From positions 1 through 6,449 of the forward strand of contig QQUM01000043.1 of NCBI GenBank assembly GCA_008501545.1: a DNA stretch of 6,449 nucleotides. Reading direction: 5' to 3'. This document shows positions 1 to 4,825 of this stretch, piece after piece; position 1 is the first letter of the stretch, and every line of letters begins with the position of its first letter. The position numbers were made by a program, and so were the translations under genes. The notes under the pieces were generated by a model, which saw nothing but the letters and a program-made list of their open reading frames with translations, did no database searches and was not told the origin of the DNA. The DNA is from Calditrichota bacterium (lineage in GTDB: Bacteria; Zhuqueibacterota; Zhuqueibacteria; Zhuqueibacterales; Geothermadaptataceae).

Positions 1-1090
1 CACTGGCAATTTTTGTGAGAACACCGGTTTTTTCCATGACACCACCAAACATCATCGCCGAAACGATGAGCCAGATTGTGTTTAACATGCTCGCCATTCC
101 CCCGCGGGACAGCAGTTCATCCAAAGCTTCGTTGCCGGTTGCACTGTTGTATTCAGTAAAAAGTGACATCCACATCCCCTTTAACAGAGCTACGCCTCTG
201 CTCAATTCTGGCTCGTTGACATAATTCAGGACTGCCTGTTGCTGGAAGATAATCGCAAAAAGACCTCCCAGCAACGCACCGATGAGCAAGGCAGGCAGTG
301 CTGGCATCTTTTTAACAACCATGAAAATCACCAGGATTGGTGGAATCAGCAGATACCAGTGGACATTAAAGTTGCCGGTGATTGCATCGAGAAAGGCCCC
401 GAATTGCACAGCTTCACCGGACTTGATGGTAAACAAACCGATGATCAAATACAGAATAATTGCAGCACCCATGCTTGGCACGGTCGTCCACAGCATGTGC
501 CGGATGTGAGTGATTAAATCAGTACCGGCAACAGCTGGAGCCAGGTTTGTTGTATCGGAAAGCGGCGAGAGTTTGTCACCAAAATAGGAGCCGGAGATGA
601 TCGCCCCGGCTGTAATTGCCAGGTTGAGCTGCAAGGCCGTCGCAATGCCGATAAGTGCAATACCGATGGTGCTTGCGGTTGTCCATGAACTGCCGGTAGC
701 CAGTGCGACGACGGCACAAATAATGGCAGTGAGGGGGTAGAAAAATGTCGGATTCAGAATTTTCAGTCCGTAGTATATCATCGTCGGGACGATGCCGGAA
801 AGAATCCACGTGCCAATGAGCGAACCAACGACCAACAGAATAAGAATCGCGCCCATCGAAAGACTGATGCTGTGTACGATGCTTTGCTCCAGCTCCTTCC
901 ATGTGAAGCCATTTTGAATTCCGATTATAATACCGACACCAGCTGATAATATAAGGGCAATTTGGTTCGGCCCGTAGGATGAATCGCTGCCGAACAAATA
1001 GACACTGGATGTTAACAGCGTAATTAAAAATGCAATTGGTAAAATGGTTTGTAAAAGGGTTGGTTCACGTGCTACATCGGAATGGGACAT
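1..1090 (-). CDS. nhaC: NhaC-family Na+/H+ antiporter (C-terminus beyond the window)
   Basis: This gene encodes an inner-membrane secondary transporter that by family exchanges Na+ for H+ in sodium and pH homeostasis. I translated it by hand from the ATG at 1090-1088; 363 codons stay open to the left edge. The family usually runs about 450-490 residues, so roughly the last 100 are missing. Visible hallmarks are ATGSSWTTAST (131-141), GDKLSPLSDTTNLA (171-184, the most diagnostic NhaC stretch) and RGGMASMLNTIWLI (329-342). Hydrophobic segments lie near residues 12-33, 42-60, 74-100, 115-152, 205-222, 246-258 and 264-283, consistent with a polytopic membrane protein. The start is supported by AGGAG seven bases upstream. 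It is transcribed divergently from the pyr operon and shares its upstream region. Ion specificity cannot be read from sequence; some relatives exchange malate/lactate (MleN) instead. Confidence 0.93.
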   Translation of the reverse strand, partial: MSHSDVAREPTLLQTILPIAFLITLLTSSVYLFGSDSSYGPNQIALILSAGVGIIIGIQNGFTWKELEQSIVHSISLSMGAILILLVVGSLIGTWILSGIVPTMIYYGLKILNPTFFYPLTAIICAVVALATGSSWTTASTIGIALIGIATALQLNLAITAGAIISGSYFGDKLSPLSDTTNLAPAVAGTDLITHIRHMLWTTVPSMGAAIILYLIIGLFTIKSGEAVQFGAFLDAITGNFNVHWYLLIPPILVIFMVVKKMPALPALLIGALLGGLFAIIFQQQAVLNYVNEPELSRGVALLKGMWMSLFTEYNSATGNEALDELLSRGGMASMLNTIWLIVSAMMFGGVMEKTGVLTKIAS

Positions 1091-1097
1091 GGATGCT

Positions 1098-1102
1098 CTC
1101 CT
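1098..1102 (-). promoter_or_regulatory. Shine-Dalgarno site of nhaC
   Basis: On the minus strand AGGAG lies seven bases before the ATG at 1090. This is a strong site and fixes the nhaC start. Confidence 0.8.
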
Positions 1103-1125
1103 GATTTTTCAAGTGACAAGTTTGC

Positions 1126-1154
1126 AAAATAGAAATATTCGTGCACTAGTGCAA
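1126..1154 (-). promoter_or_regulatory. possible nhaC promoter
   Basis: On the minus strand TTGCAC (1154-1149) and TATTTT (1131-1126) are separated by exactly 17 bases. This resembles a sigma70-type promoter with a moderate -35 and a weak -10. The predicted start near 1119 would give a leader of about 29 bases before the nhaC ATG. The -35 falls inside the perfect palindrome at 1142-1153. The call rests on spacing and partial consensus only. Confidence 0.4.
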
Positions 1155-1195
1155 TCAGATATTTTCCCTTGACAATTTTCCACAAAATCTTTAAA
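1137..1195 (+). repeat. degenerate relative of the right arm of the 4503-4757 palindrome
   Basis: Two blocks here recur in the same order and orientation in the right arm of the large palindrome. ATTCGTGCACTAGTGCAAT (1137-1155) resembles the stretch from 4721, which reads ATTCGTG, then TAT, then ATTAGTGTAAT. ACAAAATCTTTAAA (1182-1195) is identical over 14 bases to 4748-4761. The spacing between blocks differs: 26 bases here and about 6 there. The pyr -35 box lies in this longer spacer, and the second block supplies most of the -10. Common origin is inferred, since the blocks are short and AT-rich. Confidence 0.4.
1142..1153. repeat. perfect 12-bp palindrome, possible operator
   Basis: TGCACTAGTGCA is its own reverse complement. 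It lies 15 bases upstream of the pyr -35 box and overlaps the probable nhaC -35 on the opposite strand, a position where a dimeric regulator could act on either promoter. No regulator family is recognised from the sequence. Confidence 0.4.
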
Positions 1196-1197
1196 AT
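1169..1197 (+). promoter_or_regulatory. strong sigma70-type promoter of the pyr operon
   Basis: A perfect -35 TTGACA (1169-1174) is followed after exactly 17 bases by TAAAAT (1192-1197), five of six matches to TATAAT. Transcription is expected to begin near 1203-1205. This gives a leader of about 165 bases before the pyrR ATG, enough to hold the two leader ORFs and the terminator. It is the best promoter match in the window. Confidence 0.75.
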
Positions 1198-1222
1198 GGC
1201 CGCTAATTTGGCAGGACAAAGT

Positions 1223-1255
1223 ATGAATTTAAAGATTCAACTGGCGCATCAATAA
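1223..1255 (+). CDS. putative leader peptide 1 of the pyr operon (10 aa)
   Basis: A short ORF encodes MNLKIQLAHQ and ends with TAA at 1253-1255. Its ATG is preceded by AGGA (1213-1216) at a spacing of six bases, a better site than the one before pyrR. It begins about 19 bases after the predicted transcription start. Its stop overlaps the ATG of the next small ORF as TAATG, the usual arrangement for translational coupling. No function of the peptide itself is implied; the act of translation may matter, as in the E. coli pyrBI leader. Short ORFs arise by chance, and the call rests on the ribosome site and position. Confidence 0.5.
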   Translation: MNLKIQLAHQ

Positions 1256-1320
1256 TGATTAGACATAAATTAATAAGTTCGCGACAACGGCGGGACGAAG
1301 AGCCTGCAGGAAAAATATAA
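1255..1320 (+). CDS. putative leader peptide 2 of the pyr operon (21 aa), ends at the terminator
   Basis: The ATG at 1255-1257 overlaps the stop of the first leader ORF. The reading frame runs 21 codons, begins MIRHKLISS, is rich in Arg and Lys, and stops with TAA at 1318-1320. The base after the stop is the first base of the 12-bp terminator stem. A ribosome at this stop would cover the ascending arm of the hairpin and prevent termination. It has no independent Shine-Dalgarno, so it would depend on coupling to the first ORF. The placement is suggestive, but expression is inferred. Confidence 0.45.
   Translation: MIRHKLISSRQRRDEEPAGKI
1290..1307 (+). promoter_or_regulatory. small hairpin in the pyr leader, possible anti-antiterminator
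   Basis: GCGGG (1290-1294) can pair with CCUGC (1303-1307), including one G-U pair, around an 8-base loop. The loop contains CGAAG (1296-1300), which can instead pair with CUUCG (1324-1328) in the ascending arm of the terminator. The two pairings exclude each other, as in PyrR-controlled attenuators. The loop does not clearly match the known Bacillus PyrR-binding consensus, so the role is uncertain. Confidence 0.3.
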
Positions 1321-1360
1321 AAGCTTCGGATTTTTATTTGTAATCCGAAGCTTTTTTTTT
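1321..1360 (+). terminator. intrinsic terminator/attenuator immediately upstream of pyrR
   Basis: AAGCTTCGGATT (1321-1332) pairs perfectly with AATCCGAAGCTT (1342-1353) around a 9-base loop. Two flanking A-T pairs can extend the stem to 14 bp. An unbroken T run reaches 1360. This is a textbook Rho-independent terminator, yet it lies between the operon promoter and pyrR with only 10 bases to the pyrR ATG. That placement implies attenuation rather than the end of an upstream gene, because nhaC runs the other way. The T tract abuts the weak pyrR ribosome site, so the structure might also influence pyrR translation. Confidence 0.85.
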
Positions 1361-1370
1361 GGAATGGATT

Positions 1371-1922
1371 ATGGAAAAGCAAAATTATTTAGCTGAAATC
1401 GTCGATGCCAACGGCATGCAGCGCACGTTGAAACGCCTGGCATCAGAAATTGTCGAACACAGTGGTGGTGCTGAAAATCTCGTCTTTGTCGGACTGCATA
1501 CCCGTGGTTATCCACTGGCCGTGCGTCTCAAAGCGTTCATTAAAAAAGAAGAGAAAATCGATGTACCACTGGGCAGACTGGACGTCACCTTGTATCGGGA
1601 TGATATCCACCATCGTGCGGAAAGTCTGGAAATGCAGGTTACCGAAGTTCCGGTCGATATCGACGGCAAGATCGTTATTCTCATAGATGACGTGCTGTAC
1701 ACAGGCCGGACCATTCGTGCCGCGCTCGATGCACTCGTTGATATGGGCCGCCCTGCTGCTATTCGCCTTGCGGTCATGGTAGATCGCGGCCACAGGGAAC
1801 TGCCGATCAAAGCCGATTTCATCGGCAAGTATCTGCCGACATCGCGAGGGGAAGAAGTCTCTGTGAAAATGAAAAACATCGATGGGGAAGACGGCGTGTA
1901 TTTAATCGCTACGGATGATTGA
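1371..1922 (+). CDS. pyrR: PyrR: bifunctional pyr operon regulator / uracil phosphoribosyltransferase
   Basis: By family, PyrR binds UMP or UTP together with pyr leader RNA to promote termination, and many members also convert uracil and PRPP to UMP. The 183-residue protein has the usual family length. The PRPP loop DDVLYTGRT is at residues 106-114. Other family blocks are GLHTRGYPLA (41-50), LGRLDVTLYRDDI (67-79) and LAVMVDRGHRELPI (133-146), followed by GKYLPTS (152-158). I chose the ATG at 1371 over an in-frame TTG at 1359, because that TTG lies in the terminator T tract with no ribosome site; the ATG has a weak GGA at 1361-1363. It is first in the operon, downstream of a promoter, leader ORFs and attenuator, so it probably regulates its own transcript. 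Whether it has kept UPRTase activity cannot be seen. Confidence 0.95.
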   Translation: MEKQNYLAEIVDANGMQRTLKRLASEIVEHSGGAENLVFVGLHTRGYPLAVRLKAFIKKEEKIDVPLGRLDVTLYRDDIHHRAESLEMQVTEVPVDIDGKIVILIDDVLYTGRTIRAALDALVDMGRPAAIRLAVMVDRGHRELPIKADFIGKYLPTSRGEEVSVKMKNIDGEDGVYLIATDD

Positions 1923-1926
1923 GGTG
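1921..1926 (+). promoter_or_regulatory. Shine-Dalgarno site of pyrB overlapping the pyrR stop
   Basis: GAGGTG overlaps the pyrR stop codon (TGA at 1920-1922) and lies eight bases before the pyrB ATG. Ribosomes finishing pyrR would therefore be near the pyrB start, which favours coupled expression. Confidence 0.65.
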
Positions 1927-1934
1927 TTTAAAAT

Positions 1935-2849
1935 ATGAAAGATCATTTATTGGGGCTGGAATATTGCTCCAAACAGGAAATCGAAAAAATTTTGAAAACA
2001 GGTTTTTCTTTTAAGGAAGTGCTGAGCCGCCCAATTCCGAAAGTCCCGACTCTGCGCGGTAAGACAGTCGTTAATCTGTTTTTTGAAAATTCCACACGCA
2101 CCCGTATTTCGTTCGAGCTGGCACAAAAACGACTTTCGGCGGATACAGTCAACTTCTCCGCAAGCAGTTCTTCGGTTGCAAAGGGCGAAAGTTTACGGGA
2201 TACAATTCGCAATATCGAAGCCATGAAAATTGACATGGTCGTCGTACGGCACAAATCACCGGGCGTACCCTATTTTCTGACCCAGTGCACAGATGCATCT
2301 ATCATCAATGCCGGTGATGGACTGCATGAGCACCCGACGCAAGGTCTGCTCGATATCATGACGTTGCAGGAAAAATTCGGCACGGTGGAAAATTTAAAAG
2401 TCGCCATTATCGGAGATATTCTGCACAGCCGTGTGGCGCGCTCCAATATTTATGGATTGCAGAAACTTGGCGCGAAAGTGGCCCTGTGCGGCCCGCCGAC
2501 GCTCATCCCCGTACATGCTGAAGATTGGGGTGTAGAGGTCTTCTACGACATCAATGAAGCTGTTGCCTGGGCAGATGTGTTGAATGTCCTGCGAATTCAG
2601 CTGGAAAGGCAGGGCTCCGGTTTGTTTCCTTCACGACGCGAGTACGCTCAGCGTTTCGGTGTAACACGGGAAAAACTGCGAAAAGTGGATAAGGATATCA
2701 CAATCATGCATCCGGGTCCCATCAATCGCGGGCTGGAACTGGAGCACGATCTGGCCGATGGTGAATTCAGCGTCATTCTTAATCAGGTAACCAACGGCGT
2801 CGCGCTGCGCATGGCGGTGTTGTACTTAAAAAGTGGGGTTGGGAGTTAA
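1935..2849 (+). CDS. pyrB: aspartate carbamoyltransferase catalytic subunit
   Basis: This cytoplasmic enzyme condenses carbamoyl phosphate and L-aspartate to N-carbamoyl-aspartate, the committed step of de novo pyrimidine synthesis. The 304-residue length is typical of a stand-alone catalytic chain. Visible landmarks are the carbamoyl-phosphate loop STRTR (53-57), the 80s-loop stretch VAKGESLRDT with Lys83 (81-90), GDGLHEHPTQ (127-136), and HPGPINRG (259-266). All expected active-site motifs are intact. It starts 12 bases after pyrR with a GAGGTG ribosome site. It lacks the N-terminal extension of about 30 residues found on the Pseudomonas enzyme, which partners the inactive PyrC'. No regulatory subunit gene (pyrI) follows; a dihydroorotase-like gene does, so a PyrB-PyrC-type complex is plausible. 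Confidence 0.96.
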   Translation: MKDHLLGLEYCSKQEIEKILKTGFSFKEVLSRPIPKVPTLRGKTVVNLFFENSTRTRISFELAQKRLSADTVNFSASSSSVAKGESLRDTIRNIEAMKIDMVVVRHKSPGVPYFLTQCTDASIINAGDGLHEHPTQGLLDIMTLQEKFGTVENLKVAIIGDILHSRVARSNIYGLQKLGAKVALCGPPTLIPVHAEDWGVEVFYDINEAVAWADVLNVLRIQLERQGSGLFPSRREYAQRFGVTREKLRKVDKDITIMHPGPINRGLELEHDLADGEFSVILNQVTNGVALRMAVLYLKSGVGS

Positions 2850-2966
2850 CGTGAAACGTCTGAATGTCGTACGTTTCAGGTCTAAAAGTTTAACGTCCCA
2901 AGTCCAAAGCAGCAACGTGATACATTCGACCTTTCGACGTGTAACTTCATTTTAAAAGGTTTTCAA
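2850..2966 (+). other. pyrB-pyrC spacer rich in ACGT tetramers
   Basis: This 117-base spacer is unusually long for the operon. It holds six ACGT tetramers and one inverted repeat, TGAAACGT (2852-2859) with ACGTTTCA (2871-2878) around an 11-base loop. No T tract follows, so it is not an obvious terminator. No promoter matching the sigma70 consensus and no small gene was found. It may be degenerate intergenic repeat sequence or an mRNA processing site. Confidence 0.5.
2954..2959 (+). promoter_or_regulatory. Shine-Dalgarno site deciding the GTG start of pyrC
   Basis: AAAAGG lies seven bases before the GTG at 2967. No upstream in-frame ATG competes, so this site supports a GTG start. Confidence 0.6.
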
Positions 2967-4262
2967 GTGAAAGAATTAAATTTCAAACCAGCAAAAACGC
3001 TCTTGATAAAAAACGGACGGCTTGTTGATCCTTCTACGAATCTCGATCAAAAAGTGGATATCCTTGTCCGTTCAGGCAAAATCGAAAAGATTGGCAATGA
3101 TTTAAATGCCGATAAAACAGAAGTTTTGGATGCGACTGGTTGGGTTGTTTTCCCGGGATTTTTTGATATGCATGCCCATTTGCGTGAACCGGGCCAGGAA
3201 GATCAGGAGACGATCGAATCCGGTTGCGCGGCAGCCATTGCCGGTGGATTTACCGGATTAGCCACAATGCCGGACACGCACCCGACCACAGATACGCGCA
3301 GCGTTGTTGAATTTATCCTGCGCGAAGCCGGAAAAACTATGGCCGATGTCACACCTGTCGCTGCAATAACGAAAAATCGCCGTGGGGAGGAATTAGCCGA
3401 AATGGTCGAGCTTTTCGCTGCAGGTGCCGTTGCTTTTTCGGATGCTGAACGCTCCCTGGGAAATATTCGCATATTGCGGCATGCGCTTGACTACGCGCGG
3501 ATGTTTGCCGTACCACTCATCGATGTGTGTGAAGATGCTGCGCTGGCCGGCGAAGGATTGATGAATGAAGGTGTGATGTCAACCCGATTGGGAATGCACG
3601 GTATCCCCAACGTCGCAGAAGATGTAGTCGTTTCGCGGGATATTCACCTGGCTGAATACACCGGCACACCGGTGCATCTCGCTAAAATTTCCACAACGCG
3701 TGCGGTGGCGCTCGTACGTGATGCGAAAAAACGTGGAGTGAAAATAACCTGCGATGTGACGCCACACCATCTTATACTCACAGAAAATGATCTTGTAACC
3801 TACAATACAAATTTCAAAGTAAAACCCCCGCTTCGCACACAAGCCGATTGCAATGCACTCATCGCAGGCCTCAAAGATGACACCATCGATGCCATATCCA
3901 CTGATCATTCTCCTCATGCACCGGAAGAAAAGGAAGTCGAAATACTGGTCGCGCCATTCGGCAGTACCGGACTCGAAACGGCTTTCCCTGCGCTCTATTC
4001 ACATTTGGTTAAAACCAATCGCCTTTCCCTGGAACGCATACTTAAAAAATTGATTTCAGGCCCGCGTAATATCCTGAAACAGCCTGTACCAGCTCTCAGG
4101 GAAGGCGAAGCGGCCAATTTATCTATGTGGGATTTGGAAGCAAAGCGCACATTCAGCGCGGAAAGTTTTTACTCCCGCAGCAGAAATGCGATTTTTTTAG
4201 AAAAGGAATTGAGCGGTGTGGTGAAAGCAGTACTCAACAAAGGAAAAATCTGGCAACCGTAA
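2967..4262 (+). CDS. pyrC: dihydroorotase-family protein, probably non-catalytic (PyrC'-like)
   Basis: Active class I dihydroorotases cyclise carbamoyl-aspartate to dihydroorotate with an amidohydrolase-fold metal site. This 431-residue protein has the family's full length and fold signatures: DMHAHLREPG (67-76), Asp159 in AVAFSDA, TPHHL (265-269), TDHSPH (312-317), and the beta-sandwich ends. Compared with the B. subtilis PyrC sequence as I recall it, four conserved positions differ. The Asn of MPNT is Asp103, the metal His of HCED is Val187, the metal His of HVST is Lys240, and the Asn of NPPLR is Lys286. Loss of two metal ligands together with two substrate-pocket residues argues against normal catalysis. 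The gene directly follows pyrB, as does inactive pyrC' in the Pseudomonas pyrR-pyrB-pyrC' operon, where it supports PyrB assembly. It starts at GTG with AAAAGG upstream. Family assignment is sure; inactivity is inferred. Confidence 0.93.
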   Translation: MKELNFKPAKTLLIKNGRLVDPSTNLDQKVDILVRSGKIEKIGNDLNADKTEVLDATGWVVFPGFFDMHAHLREPGQEDQETIESGCAAAIAGGFTGLATMPDTHPTTDTRSVVEFILREAGKTMADVTPVAAITKNRRGEELAEMVELFAAGAVAFSDAERSLGNIRILRHALDYARMFAVPLIDVCEDAALAGEGLMNEGVMSTRLGMHGIPNVAEDVVVSRDIHLAEYTGTPVHLAKISTTRAVALVRDAKKRGVKITCDVTPHHLILTENDLVTYNTNFKVKPPLRTQADCNALIAGLKDDTIDAISTDHSPHAPEEKEVEILVAPFGSTGLETAFPALYSHLVKTNRLSLERILKKLISGPRNILKQPVPALREGEAANLSMWDLEAKRTFSAESFYSRSRNAIFLEKELSGVVKAVLNKGKIWQP

Positions 4263-4371
4263 TGTGATTTTTGAGCCTGGCCTGCTTGAGATGAGTTTGA
4301 TGCTCCTGTAAACTCTGCATTGCTGAAAGAACGTTAAAAAAAGATTTTCATAATTTGACAGATTTAATACG

Positions 4372-4437
4372 ACGAGAGCGATAGCGTCCCGCTGAGCGTA
4401 ACACACGTTGTCCTCGGCGGGACGCCTTCAGACTCGT
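4372..4437. repeat. GC-rich hairpin, possible pyr operon terminator or palindromic repeat unit
   Basis: GCGTCCCGCTGAG (4384-4396) pairs with CTCGGCGGGACGC (4413-4425) over 13 positions, including one G-T pair, around a 16-base loop. After a symmetric 7-base internal loop, ACGAG (4372-4376) pairs with CTCGT (4433-4437). No T tract follows directly, so it is not a canonical intrinsic terminator, but it would be very stable in RNA from either strand. The decamer CGGCGGGACG (4415-4424) also occurs in the pyr leader at 1288-1297. Confidence 0.6.
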
Positions 4438-4502
4438 TCCGGGCAGCCAGACTTCTCTTCTCCAATTTTTTCCTCTCGACTCAAGTTAAAATAATTATGC
4501 CG

Positions 4503-4757
4503 AAGATTTCGTCCACTAATCACGCTAATAGTGCGAATGGTTTGTTTTTCAACCAAGCTAACCTGAATTATTCATGGATCGTAGCAGATGTGCCTGGCAC
4601 TTAGTTGATTTTTATAGAATTAACTAAACAAAGAAACTTTTAAGTATTTTTGTAACTCGTATAAGTGCCAGGCACATTTTCACTAGTTTATGAATAGATC
4701 AGCCTAAAGGAGTTGAAAAAATTCGTGTATATTAGTGTAATTCGTGGACAAAATCTT
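4503..4757. repeat. large imperfect palindrome of about 255 bp
   Basis: The left arm (4503-4603) and the reverse complement of the right arm (4662-4757) align along their whole length. Matching blocks in order are AAGATTT, GTCCAC, CTAATA, CGAAT, TTTTTCAAC, CTGA followed by TATTCAT, and a perfect 16-base block at the inner end. The left arm has about six extra bases near 4539-4544. A 58-base spacer separates the arms. The outer part of the right arm contains a short tandem of ATTCGTG/ATTAGTG/ATTCGTG at a 9-11 base period. No ORF and no clear target duplication were seen. It could be a miniature inverted-repeat element, two inverted copies of a repeat, or a structured RNA. Confidence 0.7.
4588..4677. 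repeat. perfect 16-bp inverted repeat, REPIN-like arrangement
   Basis: ATGTGCCTGGCACTTA (4588-4603) and its exact reverse complement TAAGTGCCAGGCACAT (4662-4677) face each other across 58 bases. Each arm is itself nearly palindromic (GTGCC-T-GGCAC), so each could form its own small hairpin. Two inverted REP-like hairpins at this distance match the REPIN layout mobilised by RAYT transposases. The spacer also holds an AT-rich 10-bp hairpin (4601-4610 with 4618-4627). No transposase gene is present in the window. Confidence 0.65.
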
Positions 4758-4825
4758 TAAAGCCATACAGTGACTTTTACGAAGTAAACTGAATTCCCCG
4801 AAGATATGGCCCAGAAAGTAGAAAC

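Larger units (their letters stand above)
4263..4825. other. 563-bp intergenic region between convergent genes, rich in palindromes
   Basis: No ORF with a ribosome site or family similarity was seen on either strand, and no tRNA or rRNA. The stretch directly after pyrC (4263-4370) shows no convincing terminator. The rest holds a GC-rich hairpin (4372-4437), a short pyrimidine-rich stretch (4440-4490) and a large nested palindrome (4503-4757). The last 65 bases next to the clp stop contain only a weak TTTAC/GTAAA hairpin. Both neighbouring genes end here, so transcription termination from both sides is the expected use. Confidence 0.7.

Noticed and set aside
239..902. ORFs on both strands of 70-110 codons inside nhaC
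   Set aside because: They lie in other frames of a gene with clear NhaC motifs and have no recognisable domains.
1359..1361. In-frame TTG as an alternative pyrR start
   Set aside because: It lies in the T tract of the attenuator with no ribosome site. The ATG at 1371 gives the usual family N-terminus and length.
2852..2878. Intrinsic terminator after pyrB
   Set aside because: The 8-bp inverted repeat is AT-balanced with an 11-base loop and has no T tract after it.
3579..3917. Antisense ORF of about 110 codons within pyrC
   Set aside because: It is a shadow of the dihydroorotase reading frame, with no ribosome site or known motifs.
4355..4383. TTGACA followed by a possible -10 downstream of pyrC
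   Set aside because: At 17 bases spacing the -10 position reads GCGATA, a poor match, and no gene lies downstream on that strand.
4384..4425. Integron attC site
   Set aside because: The hairpin lacks the paired RYYYAAC/GTTRRRY ends and unpaired extrahelical bases, and there are no gene cassettes nearby.
4503..4757. CRISPR array or phage attachment site
   Set aside because: The repeats are inverted, not regularly spaced direct repeats, and no cas, integrase or tRNA gene is present.
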